This document shows positions 30,276 through 39,581 of a DNA stretch of 64,000 bases, piece after piece. Position 1 is the first letter of the stretch. Every line of letters begins with the position of its first letter. The notes beneath the pieces are model-generated. The model did not search any database. It was given only the letters and a program-made list of their open reading frames with translations, and had not been told where the DNA came from. This stretch comes from Colwellia hornerae. Its GTDB lineage: Bacteria; Pseudomonadota; Gammaproteobacteria; Enterobacterales; Alteromonadaceae. The translations under genes were made by a program, and so were the position numbers. Location of the stretch: assembly GCF_007954355.1 (NCBI RefSeq), contig NZ_VOLR01000020.1:1-64000 (forward strand), given 5' to 3'.

Positions 30276-31427
30276 ATGAGCACATTACAAGCAACCCCAC
30301 TCAAAGTCGCAACATTTAATGTAAGTATGGAGGCTTTAAATTATCAATCTCAGCAAAGTTCTGAACCTAGTACCCTTTTAAATAAAGCTCTGCAAGTAGC
30401 TTTAGACAGTGATCATCAACAAATTAAAAATATTGCAGAAATAATTCAGCGTAATAATCCAGATATTCTTTTACTAAATGAATTTGATAATCCAGAGAAT
30501 AGTGAAAATAATCACCACCACTCCTTAAAAACTTTCATTAAAGGTTATTTGAACAAAAGCCAAAATGGACAAAAAGCAATTGATTTTCCTTTTTTTTATC
30601 AAGGGCCCGTTAATACGGGTGTCAACTCAGGCTATGATCTAGATGGCAATGGCAAACAAGGCGTTTTACCGGGGGATGGTTTTGGTTACGGACACTTCTC
30701 AGGCCACTTTGGTATGGTACTATTGTCAAAGTACCCGATTAATATTGCAGACATTCGCACCTTTCAGTACTTTAAATGGCGAGATATGCCCAACGCCCTG
30801 CAACCTTTTGATCCTAAAACTTCAACCCCTTGGTTTAGTGATGACGCTTGGCAAAATATGCGCTTATCGTCTAAATCTCACTGGGATATTCCGGTCCAAG
30901 TTAACGGGCACGTAGTTCATATCTTAGCAAGCCACCCTACACCACCAGTATTTGATGGGCCAGAAGATAGAAACGGTAAACGTAACCATGATGAAATTCG
31001 TTTTTGGGCGGATTACCTCTCGCCTGAAAAATCAGCTTATATCTATGATGACAAGGGTGATAAAGGCGGTTTAACCCTCCCAGCACCTTTTGTTATTCTT
31101 GGTGATTTAAATGCCTCTAATGTTGATGGTAATGCTATAAGTTCTGGGATTTCAAGCTTACTAAATCACGATAAAATTCAAGATGCACTACATCAAAGTG
31201 AAGGGGGAAAGCGGCACAGTAAAAACAACCAAAATGCTAAGTGACATACCGCCTTTTGGCGAATGAGAGCCGATTACGCGTTACCATCAAAATTCGGTTT
31301 TATTATCGAAAAATCAGGTATTTATTGGCCAACAGTAAATAAAGAAACTTTTAGGCTAATAAAAGACAGAGCAGCATCTTCCGATCATCGTATGGTGTGG
31401 ATTGACCTGTTATTGAACAATGAATAG
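30276..31427 (+). pseudogene. EEP-family phosphodiesterase interrupted by an in-frame stop
   Basis: The first frame runs 322 aa to TGA at 31242-31244. The same frame continues without further stops to TAG at 31425-31427 and encodes the missing C-terminus: HTAFWRMRADYALPS and RAASSDHRMVWIDLLL, the conserved end of this EEP subfamily, including the catalytic SDH histidine. The N-terminal part carries VATFNVSMEAL, the metal glutamate in LLNEFDN, LDGNGKQGVLPGDGFGYGHFSGHFGMVLLSKYPI and GDLNASN. The stop therefore removes a catalytic residue: a nonsense pseudogene, a read-through gene or a sequence error. There is no signal peptide, unlike most relatives, and an in-frame stop at 30264 blocks an upstream extension. 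It follows the RutR-like gene by 50 bp. Confidence 0.8.
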
Positions 31428-31485
31428 TTAGCTAAAATTATCACAAATCCTTATTAATTATTAATACTAATAAAAGAAGAAAAAA

Positions 31486-32889
31486 ATGAAAAAACTCCTT
31501 TCAGCTGTCAGCATCATACTTGCATTAACAGCCTGTGAAAAAATAACAAATGAACCAGTCGTTACTTTATCTGAAGTAAAGGTTATGGAAAACATACCAG
31601 CACCAAAAAATATTATTATGGTGATAGCCGATGGTATGGGACCCGCTTACACAACATCATACCGATACTTTAATGATGACCCAGCAACTGACATTATAGA
31701 GGAAACAGTATTTGACCGTTTGCTTGTGGGCTCGGCAAGTACTTATCCAGCAAGTATTTCTGGTGTGGTAACCGATTCAGCCGCGGGTGCTACAGCACTT
31801 GCTACGGGTTTTAAAACCTACAACGGCGCAATTGCTTTAGACGTTAATAAAAAAAGTGTCGAAACCGTACTTGAGTTTGCTAAAAAACAAGGTAAAAAGA
31901 CGGGTGTGGTCGTTACATCACAAATAAACCATGCAACCCCTGCAGGATATTTAACACACAATGAAAGTAGAAATAATTATAATGCCATTGCTGATAGCTA
32001 TATAGATAACGGTATAAAGGCTGATGTTTATTTTGGGGGTGGCTGGAAGTACTTTCTTCGTGAAGATAGAAATTTGATTGAAGAATTTAAAGCTTCAGGC
32101 TTTCAGTATATTGATAACTACCAAGCATTGAACACGCTTAAGGCAAATATGCCTGTTATTGGTCTTTTTGATGATACGGGTTTACCGTCGGCCTTAGATG
32201 ATAGTGACCCATATCGTTTATCGGTCATGACAAAAGTTGCCATTAAACAGCTAGAAAATAGTAACGGTTATTTTATGCTTGTTGAAGCTAGCCAAATAGA
32301 TTGGGCCGGTCACTCTAATGATATTGCCACAGCAATGGCGGAAATGTCAGATTTAGCTAAAACGATGGAATACTTAGAAGAGTATGTAAAACATAACCCT
32401 GATACCTTAGTCATCTTAACAGCTGATCACAGTACTGGTGGTTTAACAGTCGGTGCTAATGGCAAATATGAATGGCACCCTGAAATTCTACGAACCATGA
32501 AAAGTTCGCCAAGCACAATAGCTAAACAATTAACTGATAGCAAAATAACACAACAAGGATTAAGTGAATTACTTAACTTCGACGTAACAAAAAATGAAGT
32601 TGAGCAAATACAAGCAGCAAAGGTATTCGCTATTGCTGAAATAGCCGCTTACAAATTGCTTGCTGAGCAAGAAAAGCTAAAAACTAAAAAACCAACCATA
32701 AATGACATCATCGCAAGTGCAATTAAAAACATTATAGATATTAGAACAAACACTGGTTGGACATCAGGTGGTCACACCGCAATAGATGTTCCTTTACATA
32801 CACTAGGTAAAGGCAGTGAAGTATTAAAGGGCAAAGTTGATAATACCGATATCGCCAAACAAATATTTATATTACTCGGTAAAAACTAA
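31486..32889 (+). CDS. Alkaline phosphatase, predicted lipoprotein
   Basis: 467 aa. The signal sequence ends in the lipobox LALTAC, with cysteine 17 as lipidation site, so it is probably anchored in a membrane facing the periplasm or surface. Alkaline phosphatase motifs are intact: IIMVIADGMG (metal), the nucleophile serine in VVTDSAAGATALATG, VTSQINHATPAGYLTHN, EASQIDWAGHSND, ILTADHSTGG and the final zinc histidine in WTSGGHTAID. It removes phosphate from organic esters such as nucleotides. Downstream of the RutR-like and EEP genes it fits a nucleotide-dephosphorylation step, although phosphate regulation is also possible. A strong terminator follows. Confidence 0.9.
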   Translation: MKKLLSAVSIILALTACEKITNEPVVTLSEVKVMENIPAPKNIIMVIADGMGPAYTTSYRYFNDDPATDIIEETVFDRLLVGSASTYPASISGVVTDSAAGATALATGFKTYNGAIALDVNKKSVETVLEFAKKQGKKTGVVVTSQINHATPAGYLTHNESRNNYNAIADSYIDNGIKADVYFGGGWKYFLREDRNLIEEFKASGFQYIDNYQALNTLKANMPVIGLFDDTGLPSALDDSDPYRLSVMTKVAIKQLENSNGYFMLVEASQIDWAGHSNDIATAMAEMSDLAKTMEYLEEYVKHNPDTLVILTADHSTGGLTVGANGKYEWHPEILRTMKSSPSTIAKQLTDSKITQQGLSELLNFDVTKNEVEQIQAAKVFAIAEIAAYKLLAEQEKLKTKKPTINDIIASAIKNIIDIRTNTGWTSGGHTAIDVPLHTLGKGSEVLKGKVDNTDIAKQIFILLGKN

Positions 32890-32914
32890 CCGCTAGCTTT
32901 ATAAAATAAAACAG

Positions 32915-32940
32915 CGGCTAATGGAGATTAGCCGTTTTTT
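32915..32940 (+). terminator. Rho-independent terminator of the alkaline phosphatase gene
   Basis: CGGCTAAT and ATTAGCCG form a perfect 8-bp stem with a GGAG loop, followed by eight T, 26 bases after the stop codon. Confidence 0.93.
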
Positions 32941-33396
32941 TTGTGCTTAAAAACTAGACTCGCCTTTTATAAAAACACGCATCTCATCAAAAAACATTTT
33001 GTTGATTAGAGAGTATCGATACCTTTACTATCTTATTTTATTTGGATAACCCCGCTAGAAAGAGCAGCTAACCCCTCTTCCTCATTGTTAACCTCTCCTT
33101 AAACAGCGTAGTCATAGCAACCCCAAAGACCCTGTATTAGCTTGGTTATAACATTATTGCTTATCTGTAACTATATAATTTAACTTTTCATTGTTTCCTC
33201 ATTTATAAAGAGTCTAGCAATAAGTAACCAATCACTTCCCCTTGCACCTGGAGTTACCGGGGTTGCTATCACAGTGCTTTGCGGGGTTGCCAGGGTTATC
33301 AATTATGGAATCACGGGGTTGTCAGAGTTATTAAGTTATTGCCACAAGGGGTTGTTGGGGTTACACTTAAGTAGGCTAATAAAAGAGGTAATAACA
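32941..33396. other. 456-bp intergenic region with GGGGTT iterations
   Basis: No recognisable gene; in particular no HicA-type toxin could be read before the HicB-like gene. GGGGTT occurs five times within 33259-33362, and the complementary AACCCC occurs at 33044-33123. ATAGCAACCCC (33113-33123) is a perfect inverted copy of GGGGTTGCTAT (33259-33269). Confidence 0.5.
33259..33362 (+). repeat. Five irregularly spaced GGGGTT units
   Basis: GGGGTT at 33259, 33283, 33315, 33348 and 33357, mostly followed by G and separated by unrelated sequence. The composition stands out from the AT-rich surroundings. The array ends about 35 bases before the HicB-like start codon. Confidence 0.5.
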
Positions 33397-33795
33397 ATGA
33401 AATACCCTATCGTATTAAAGAAAATAATTGGCGTTGAAAACTACAAGACGTACGTACCTGATTTACCCGGTTGTGAAGGTAACGGGGTAAGTATTGATGT
33501 CTCTTTAAATAATATTAATGACAGTATTGCTGCACATCTTTCTATATTGGCTGAATATGGTGAAGCCATTCCACACGCAACAACGATTGAAAATCATCTC
33601 GCAGCCTACCCAAATGTTATCTGGTGTATTATTGATATCGACATAACACCCTATTTAGGCAAGAGCCATAAAATCAATGTCACATTGCCGGAATTGTTGA
33701 TCAAACAAATTGATAACCGAGTCAGTAAATCCTCAGCCTATAAAACACGTTCTGGCTTTATCGCCAGTGCATGTATCAGTGAGTTAAATAAATAA
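33397..33795 (+). CDS. HicB-like antitoxin with C-terminal ribbon-helix-helix domain (orphan)
   Basis: 132 aa from the ATG at 33397, chosen because AAGAGGT lies about 7 bases upstream; a longer in-frame extension through the GGGGTT region has no support. The N-terminal half is HicB-like (MKYPIVLKK, YVPDLPGCEGNGVSIDVSLNNINDSIAAHL). The C-terminal half KINVTLPELLIKQIDNRV-SAYKTRSGFIASACISEL is a ribbon-helix-helix DNA-binding domain. HicB normally neutralises the mRNA interferase HicA and represses the operon, but no HicA gene is visible on either side. It is an orphan antitoxin, or the toxin has been lost. Confidence 0.78.
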   Translation: MKYPIVLKKIIGVENYKTYVPDLPGCEGNGVSIDVSLNNINDSIAAHLSILAEYGEAIPHATTIENHLAAYPNVIWCIIDIDITPYLGKSHKINVTLPELLIKQIDNRVSKSSAYKTRSGFIASACISELNK

Positions 33796-33798
33796 GAA

Positions 33799-33834
33799 TT
33801 TTTCCTGAATTATTATTTATAAATTCAGGAAAAA
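33799..33834. repeat. 13-bp inverted repeat after the HicB-like gene
   Basis: TTTTTCCTGAATT (33799-33811) pairs with AATTCAGGAAAAA (33822-33834). A lies downstream of the stem instead of T, so it is not a standard intrinsic terminator, although it could form a strong hairpin in mRNA. Confidence 0.45.
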
Positions 33835-34059
33835 ATAAGAAGGAGTAAGACGTAACAACGTTCATAGAGATAAACGCTGCCAGGTGAGTTATGAGGATTA
33901 TTAAAGCAAGTGCTATAAATTGATAATAGTATTTTATTGTTAGGCTTGTTTGATAAACATCACAGCCCGATAAACTTTATCAATAAAACAAGCAACAAAT
34001 AGGTTAAACCAACCAACTTATTTCTCGTTCTATCTATGCTTGAGGGTAAAGCTATGCCG

Positions 34060-34749
34060 TTAAGTCCGGGCAGTTATTGAAGATACATCGACGCTCGAAA
34101 CGGCTTTATTGATGTCTATTTCAAAACCAAGTTGAGCAATCATAGGTGCTGGAATAAGTGTTTTGAGTTGAGCTATATTTTCAGTAAGATAATTCATTGG
34201 CTCGGCGCAATTTGCTACCCATCCAATACAATCAAGACCATCGGCTACTATTGCTTCATAGGTGAGTACCGCATGATTTAAACACCCTAGTTTCATATTC
34301 ACCACTAATATGACCTGCTGTTTTGTTTGCTGTACAAATTCAGACAAAAACTTACCTTTACCTAAAGGTAATCGCCAACCTCCAGCACCTTCGGTAATGA
34401 CAATATCGCAGGCCCTAGCAATAACACTATCGTAACCTGCATTTATATCAGCAAGTTTAATGTCAACACTCATTAAAGCAGCGGCGATGTGTGGAGCTAT
34501 CGGCTGTTCAAATGCAATAGGGTTAATTTCACTAATACCTTGTCCACAGTTTGCTTGTTGCAACAATAATTGTGCATCTTCATTTACCAGTATTTCACCC
34601 TGCGCTGTATGCTTAAGCGCACACCCTGCAGATATAGGTTTAAATACAGCAACTTGATAATCTTTTTTGACTAAAGCTGCGGTCAGTATTTGCGCAAAAT
34701 AGGTTTTTCCAGCATCAGTATCTGTGGCAGTAATAAAAATTTTAAGCAT
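34060..34749 (-). CDS. bioD: Dethiobiotin synthetase
   Basis: 229 aa, the usual BioD size. It closes the ureido ring of diaminopelargonate with CO2 and ATP, the step before BioB. The P-loop is TATDTDAGKTYFAQ at the N-terminus, and the catalytic lysine is in VAVFKPISAG. VITEGAGGWRLPLG matches the nucleotide-binding core. It starts inside the end of bioC (8-bp overlap), so it is translationally coupled as the last gene of bioBFCD. Confidence 0.94.
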   Translation of the reverse strand: MLKIFITATDTDAGKTYFAQILTAALVKKDYQVAVFKPISAGCALKHTAQGEILVNEDAQLLLQQANCGQGISEINPIAFEQPIAPHIAAALMSVDIKLADINAGYDSVIARACDIVITEGAGGWRLPLGKGKFLSEFVQQTKQQVILVVNMKLGCLNHAVLTYEAIVADGLDCIGWVANCAEPMNYLTENIAQLKTLIPAPMIAQLGFEIDINKAVSSVDVSSITART

Positions 34750-35527
34750 TTAATTTTACCAGAATTGCAGAATACACTTTATAAGTTGCCGGATAAATAC
34801 CACTAGGCTCTTGAAAGTTTTGGTAACTGTTAGTCATTTTTTGCCATTTATCTTTACCCGCTAAACCTTTGCCTTTCTGTTTAGGGACATGATTTGCGCC
34901 AAGCCCTTTCAGTTCTCGCGCCAGATGTATAACATTTTGATATTCTAATACTAGGTCCTGAGATTTTTGTTCAAGTAATTTACATGAGGCCTTATCAAAA
35001 ATAGCTTTTAGGTCTGCCTGTGTTTTAAAGTCAATCACGTGTTGTTCATCATCGACTTGTGCCCAAGATGATTTTAATTCATGTAATGTGCCATCGAGTA
35101 AGGTTGAAAATATAAACAATCCTCCTGGTTTGAGCACCCTTAAAATTTCTTCAATAATAACATCGAGTGGATCACACCACTGAATAACCAAATTAGAATA
35201 AATAACATCAATCGTGTTGGCTTTAAAAGGCAAGTAATAAGCATCAGCTTCTAACCAGCAGATCTCCTTACTCCGATTTTCCTGAGCAAAAGACAGCATT
35301 TTAGCTGAAATATCAACACCAATAGTTTGCTGAAATTTACTGGCGAGAATATCAGTAAAAAAACCGGTACCTGAGCCCAAGTCAACGACGGTTAGATCTG
35401 AACGATTGGGTAATAAAGACATTAAGTTTTTACCCGTATAGCGTTGTAATCGAGATGAAATATCATACGACTGACTGGCTAAGCCAAAGGACTTGGCTAT
35501 TTTAATTCTGTTTAATACTTCAGGCAT
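34742..35527 (-). CDS. bioC: Malonyl-ACP O-methyltransferase BioC
   Basis: 261 aa. It methylates malonyl-ACP so that fatty-acid synthesis can build the pimeloyl chain of biotin. N-terminal IAKSFGLASQSYDISSRLQR is typical of BioC, and the SAM-binding motif I is VVDLGSGTGFFTDIL. VIYSNLVIQWCDPL and LKPGGLFIFSTL follow in class I methyltransferase order. Its ATG overlaps the bioF stop by one base (TAATG), and it overlaps bioD by 8 bp. No bioH is seen in this window. Confidence 0.92.
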   Translation of the reverse strand: MPEVLNRIKIAKSFGLASQSYDISSRLQRYTGKNLMSLLPNRSDLTVVDLGSGTGFFTDILASKFQQTIGVDISAKMLSFAQENRSKEICWLEADAYYLPFKANTIDVIYSNLVIQWCDPLDVIIEEILRVLKPGGLFIFSTLLDGTLHELKSSWAQVDDEQHVIDFKTQADLKAIFDKASCKLLEQKSQDLVLEYQNVIHLARELKGLGANHVPKQKGKGLAGKDKWQKMTNSYQNFQEPSGIYPATYKVYSAILVKLNA

Positions 35528-36666
35528 TAACCTAAGACCTCATTTAAACAATCGGCTAAGTAATTGATATCGCTTTCCTTATGGCTGGCCGTTATGGTTA
35601 CGCGTAACCGAGAGCTATTTTTAGCAACCGTTGGTGGGCGTATCGCGGTTAGCCAAATACCTCTGTTTTTCAAATATTGACATATTTCTAGTGTTCTTTT
35701 TTCGCTGCCAATTACAATAGCGTGAATAGAAGACGACGACGGAATTATTGTTATTTGACTATCAAGTTTAGTTGATAAAAGTGCACTTAATTCGATGATG
35801 TGATCTCTGCGCCAAGACTCATTTTGAACAAGCTTGATGCTGGCCTTCGTCGCCCAAGCAACAGCTGGAGATATCGCTGTTGAATAAATATAATGACGAG
35901 AAAAATTGACTAAGTAATCATAAACATCTTCATCACAAGCGATAAATGCGCCACTGGTGGCTAAAGCTTTACCAAAGGTTGCCATAACAATATCGACCTG
36001 ACCAAAGCTACTACTGCCCTGACCGGTATGACCAACAATACCAATACTATGCGCATCATCCATGTAAAGCATAGCTTGTTGCTGCTTGGCAATATTAATT
36101 AACTGAGTAACGTCTGCACGATTGCCATCCATGCTAAAAACACCTTCAGAAATGATAAGTTTATTTTCAAAAAGACTTTTAGCGAGATGTTGCTCAAGCT
36201 GTTGGTGATCATTATGTAAATAACGCTTCACGGAAGCTTCACTTGCCAGTGCACCATCGATTAAAGAAGCGTGACTTAATTTGTCTAAAATAAATTGGCA
36301 GTCTTTTTTACCCAATGCTTGTAATACACCGGAATTAGCCGCAAAACCACTGCTATAAAGTAAGCACCTTGGTTTATTTAACCACTGACAAACTTCATCT
36401 TCTAGGGCTTGGTGTGCATAATGAAAACCAGTGATCAAACTTGAAGCGCTCGCGCAGCTGCCGTATTTATCGACACCTTCTTGCAAGGCTTTATTTATTA
36501 AAGGATGATGATTTAAGCCGAGATAATCATTAGAAGAAAAATTTAAATAACGTTTTCCTGCAACAACAACCTCCCGACCATTTTGCTCACTGATACATTG
36601 GCGTTGGCGATATTGTGATTTTTCTTTTTGCTGAGCGACTTGCTCAGCAATAAAGTTAAAAGACAT
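35527..36666 (-). CDS. bioF: 8-amino-7-oxononanoate synthase
   Basis: 379 aa, PLP enzyme of the alpha-oxoamine synthase family joining pimeloyl-ACP (or -CoA) and alanine. The PLP lysine is in [13 protein letters not shown], the PLP-binding aspartate in [11 protein letters not shown], and NYLGLNHHP plus [10 protein letters not shown] are family marks. It lies 35 bp after bioB and is tightly coupled to bioC. Confidence 0.95.
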   Translation of the reverse strand: MSFNFIAEQVAQQKEKSQYRQRQCISEQNGREVVVAGKRYLNFSSNDYLGLNHHPLINKALQEGVDKYGSCASASSLITGFHYAHQALEDEVCQWLNKPRCLLYSSGFAANSGVLQALGKKDCQFILDKLSHASLIDGALASEASVKRYLHNDHQQLEQHLAKSLFENKLIISEGVFSMDGNRADVTQLINIAKQQQAMLYMDDAHSIGIVGHTGQGSSSFGQVDIVMATFGKALATSGAFIACDEDVYDYLVNFSRHYIYSTAISPAVAWATKASIKLVQNESWRRDHIIELSALLSTKLDSQITIIPSSSSIHAIVIGSEKRTLEICQYLKNRGIWLTAIRPPTVAKNSSRLRVTITASHKESDINYLADCLNEVLG

Positions 36667-36701
36667 AGATTTCAGCTTGGCTCTTGGTCTGTAAATTAAC
36701 G

Positions 36702-37748
36702 TTAAAGCGCAGCGTCGTAAAAAAGTTCTTTATTTTGCTGATTGACAACCGCAGTCGTTATCTTTTGCTCGGTGTCTATATCATCAGTGGCCACTGTTTC
36801 AGTGTTAATGCCCAATTTTGCAAATAACTGCATATCTTTATTGGCTTCAGGGTTGCCTGTCGTTAACAATTTGCAACCGTAAAATATTGAGTTGGCACCG
36901 GCTAAGAAACACATTGCTTGCATTTGCTCATTCATTGCATCGCGTCCAGCTGATAAACGCACATGGCTTTTAGGCATCATGATACGAGCAACCGCAATAC
37001 AACGAACAAAATCAAAAGCTTCTAAATCGTCAACATCTGCGAGTGGTGTTCCGGCAATTTTTACCAGCATATTAATAGGAACACTTTCTGGATGCTTAGG
37101 CAAGTTGGCTAATTGTGCTAAAAATGAAGCTCTGTCTTGAGCATTTTCACCTAAACCAACAATACCACCGCTACAAACTTTCATGCCCGAATCACGGACA
37201 TTTTGTAGTGTATCTAATCGGTCTTGGTAGCTGCGCGTGGTGATAATAGAGTTATAATGTTCAGGCGAAGTATCCAAGTTGTGGTTATAATAATCTAACC
37301 CGGCTTCTTGTAATTCATCGGCCTGACCACCGTTAATCATACCTAATGTCATACAGGTCTCTAAGCCAAGTGCCTTAACACCTTTAACCATCTCTAGTAC
37401 AAAAGGCATATCGCGAGCTTTAGGATTTCTCCAGCCTGCCCCCATACAAAAACGCGTCGAACCTTGTTCTTTTGCTACTTTTGCAGCTTCTAATACTTTT
37501 TCAACTTCCATCAAGCGTTCTTTTTGAACATCAGTATTATAACGTGCACTTTGCGAGCAATATTTACAATCTTCCGGGCAAGCACCGGTTTTGATTGATA
37601 ATAAGGTACTCACTTGTACTTCATTGGGATTAAAGTGTTCACGATGAACGGTTTGAGCTTGAAACATAAGGTCACTAAAAGGTATAGCAAATAATGCTTC
37701 CACTTCTGCTATTGACCAATCATGACGAGGTATATTCGTTTGTGACAT
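36702..37748 (-). CDS. bioB: Biotin synthase
   Basis: 348 aa radical-SAM enzyme inserting sulphur into dethiobiotin. The radical-SAM cysteines are in [13 protein letters not shown] (CxxxCxxC), and [22 protein letters not shown] and VRLSAGRD contribute the ligands of the second cluster and substrate site. AAAGGTTTCAC precedes the ATG. It heads the leftward bioBFCD operon, divergent from bioA across a BirA-type operator. Confidence 0.97.
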   Translation of the reverse strand: MSQTNIPRHDWSIAEVEALFAIPFSDLMFQAQTVHREHFNPNEVQVSTLLSIKTGACPEDCKYCSQSARYNTDVQKERLMEVEKVLEAAKVAKEQGSTRFCMGAGWRNPKARDMPFVLEMVKGVKALGLETCMTLGMINGGQADELQEAGLDYYNHNLDTSPEHYNSIITTRSYQDRLDTLQNVRDSGMKVCSGGIVGLGENAQDRASFLAQLANLPKHPESVPINMLVKIAGTPLADVDDLEAFDFVRCIAVARIMMPKSHVRLSAGRDAMNEQMQAMCFLAGANSIFYGCKLLTTGNPEANKDMQLFAKLGINTETVATDDIDTEQKITTAVVNQQNKELFYDAAL

Positions 37749-37827
37749 GTGAAACCTTTACTGTAAAATGTAAATGTGAAAATTGCATCGCTAAATATTA
37801 GCAGGTAATCTATACGCCAGTCATTAA

Positions 37828-37860
37828 TTGTCAACATAAAAAACATTGCAAGCTTTACAT
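37828..37860. promoter_or_regulatory. BirA-type biotin operator between bioB and bioA
   Basis: TTGTCAACA (37828-37836) and GCTTTACAT (37852-37860) match the two halves of the enterobacterial BirA operator TTGTAAACC-N15-GGTTTACAA at 7 of 9 positions each, with 15 bases between them. The right half directly abuts the bioA ATG. Biotin-bound BirA would then repress both divergent units. Confidence 0.65.
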
Positions 37861-39162
37861 ATGAATAAAAAACATACAGATTTGATCGATTTTGATAAAA
37901 AACATGTTTGGCATCCCTACACATCGATGTCTAATCCACTGCCTTCCTATTTAGTTGAATCGGCGAAAGGCGTCTATATAAAGCTCGCCACAGGTGAAGA
38001 ACTTGTTGATGGCATGTCGTCGTGGTGGTCAGTATTGCATGGCTATAACCATCCAAAGTTAAATCAAGCACTTATTGAACAGACGCAAAAAATGGCACAT
38101 GTTATGTTTGGAGGTTTAACGCATGAACCGGCCATTAATTTGTGTAAGAAGCTCATAGATATTACGCCAGAGCCGTTACAAAAGGTTTTTTTATCTGACT
38201 CTGGCTCTGTATCGGTAGAAGTTGCCATTAAAATGTCATTACAGTACTGGCACAGTCAAGGCAAAAGTGAAAAACACAAATTGTTGACCGTTAAAAATGG
38301 CTACCATGGTGACACTTTTGCTGCGATGTCGGTGTGCGACCCTGTTAATGGCATGCACCAGATTTTTGAAAGTGTCTTAATGAAAAATATTTTCGCTCCC
38401 GCGCCACAAAGCGACTTTTATCAGCCATGGGACAACACTGAGTTAGCGACTTTAACAGCCTTGTTTGCACAACACCATAACGACATTGCTGCCTTTATTA
38501 TTGAGCCTATTGTCCAAGGTGCTGGAGGTATGCGCTTTTATCATCCTCAGTATTTAAAGGCCTGCCGAGCATTATGCACCCAATATCAGGTGTTATTTAT
38601 TGTTGATGAAATTGCTACCGGTTTAGGTCGAACAGGAAAAATGTTTGCTTGTCATTGGGCGGATATAAGTCCTGACATTATGTGTTTAGGGAAAACCCTG
38701 ACCGGCGGTTATATGACCCTTGCCGCTACATTATGTACACAAGAAATTGCAAAAACCATCAGTGATGGAGAAGCCGGATGTTTTATGCACGGCCCAACGT
38801 TTATGGCTAACCCTCTAGCTTGTGCGGTAGCAAATGCAAGTCTAGATCTTTTGGCAACAGGAGAATGGCAACAGCAAGTGAGTTTTATAGAAGATTATTT
38901 AACGCGACATTTATTAGCGTTAAATCAACACTCAAGAGTAAAAAATGCCCGGGTATTAGGCGGTATAGGTGTGGTTGAAACAAAGGTCGCGGTTAATATG
39001 GCAAAGATACAAAAAAGATTTGTTGAATTGGGTGTCTGGATCAGACCGTTTGGTAAACTTATTTACATTATGCCGCCATTTATTAGTGACGAACGAGCGT
39101 TAGCGACACTTGTTAAGGCGATAAGCACGGTACTCGATGAACAGCAGTGCTTTGAAGATTGA
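37861..39162 (+). CDS. bioA: Adenosylmethionine--8-amino-7-oxononanoate aminotransferase
   Basis: 433 aa from the ATG at 37861; the TTG five codons upstream lies inside the BirA-type operator and is unlikely. It is a class III PLP aminotransferase that uses SAM as amino donor. KKHVWHPYTSM near the start, the active-site SSWWSVLHGYNHP, VDEIATGLGRTGKMFACHWA and the PLP lysine in CLGKTLTGGYM identify BioA rather than related lysine or ornithine aminotransferases. No clear ribosome binding site is seen, as the operator occupies that place. Confidence 0.95.
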   Translation: MNKKHTDLIDFDKKHVWHPYTSMSNPLPSYLVESAKGVYIKLATGEELVDGMSSWWSVLHGYNHPKLNQALIEQTQKMAHVMFGGLTHEPAINLCKKLIDITPEPLQKVFLSDSGSVSVEVAIKMSLQYWHSQGKSEKHKLLTVKNGYHGDTFAAMSVCDPVNGMHQIFESVLMKNIFAPAPQSDFYQPWDNTELATLTALFAQHHNDIAAFIIEPIVQGAGGMRFYHPQYLKACRALCTQYQVLFIVDEIATGLGRTGKMFACHWADISPDIMCLGKTLTGGYMTLAATLCTQEIAKTISDGEAGCFMHGPTFMANPLACAVANASLDLLATGEWQQQVSFIEDYLTRHLLALNQHSRVKNARVLGGIGVVETKVAVNMAKIQKRFVELGVWIRPFGKLIYIMPPFISDERALATLVKAISTVLDEQQCFED

Positions 39163-39190
39163 GCTAAACTTATTTGCTGCTAGTTAAAAC

Positions 39191-39219
39191 GGCGTAAAAG
39201 TTATTAATAATTTTACGCC
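39191..39219. terminator. Hairpin, probable bidirectional terminator
   Basis: GGCGTAAAA and TTTTACGCC form a 9-bp stem with an 11-base loop in the convergent gap after bioA; it overlaps the stop of the membrane protein gene at 39213. T-runs are inside the stem rather than after it, so termination is uncertain. Confidence 0.45.
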
Positions 39220-39581
39220 AAGTTAAGCTTCACTAATATATAGATGACCCAAGCAACCGTTATCGTCAGTAACAAGACGATATTAAAGTGCTTACTGTCT
39301 TGTTTTCTTCTCGTGCGATAATGATCAACAATTAAACAAAGGTAACTACAGAGTGCACTTACCCAAAGTACGATATATAAATAACCGGTTAATGGCGTTA
39401 GCCAAAATTGCCTTATTTCAATATCTCTAAAGCGCAATAAACCATAATCTTGCTCTGGTGCCGCATAATAAGACATAACAATAGCAAAAATGAATAATAT
39501 CCAGCCGCTTAATGCCAAAGTTCGGCTTAATATGATCCAAAAATCTGTTGAATGTCGCCTGTTTTTTAATCCCAATATCAT
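39213..39581 (-). CDS. Small three-span inner-membrane protein, function unknown
   Basis: 122 aa. Three hydrophobic segments are visible: around residues 14-40 (FWIILSRTLALSGWILFIFAI), 60-85 (YLYIVLWVSALCSYLCLIV) and 98-120 (IVLLLTITVAWVIYILVKL), with a basic loop HYRTRRKQDSKH between the last two. The first segment is preceded by basic residues (KNRRH). I do not recognise the family. It stands alone between bioA (convergent) and asnS (divergent). Composition and length argue for a real gene. Confidence 0.6.
   Translation of the reverse strand: MILGLKNRRHSTDFWIILSRTLALSGWILFIFAIVMSYYAAPEQDYGLLRFRDIEIRQFWLTPLTGYLYIVLWVSALCSYLCLIVDHYRTRRKQDSKHFNIVLLLTITVAWVIYILVKLNLA

Noticed and set aside
31242-31244. 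TGA in the EEP gene read as selenocysteine
   Set aside because: No cysteine or selenocysteine is expected at this position of the EEP family and no obvious SECIS-like hairpin directly follows; nonsense mutation is simpler.
33200-33396. Extended start of the HicB-like gene, or a hicA gene, in the GGGGTT region
   Set aside because: The longer reading has no ribosome binding site and no HicA or HicB similarity; the ATG at 33397 has a good AGAGG.
33799-33834. Strong intrinsic terminator after the HicB-like gene
   Set aside because: The stem is followed by A rather than T on both strands, so it was listed only as an inverted repeat.
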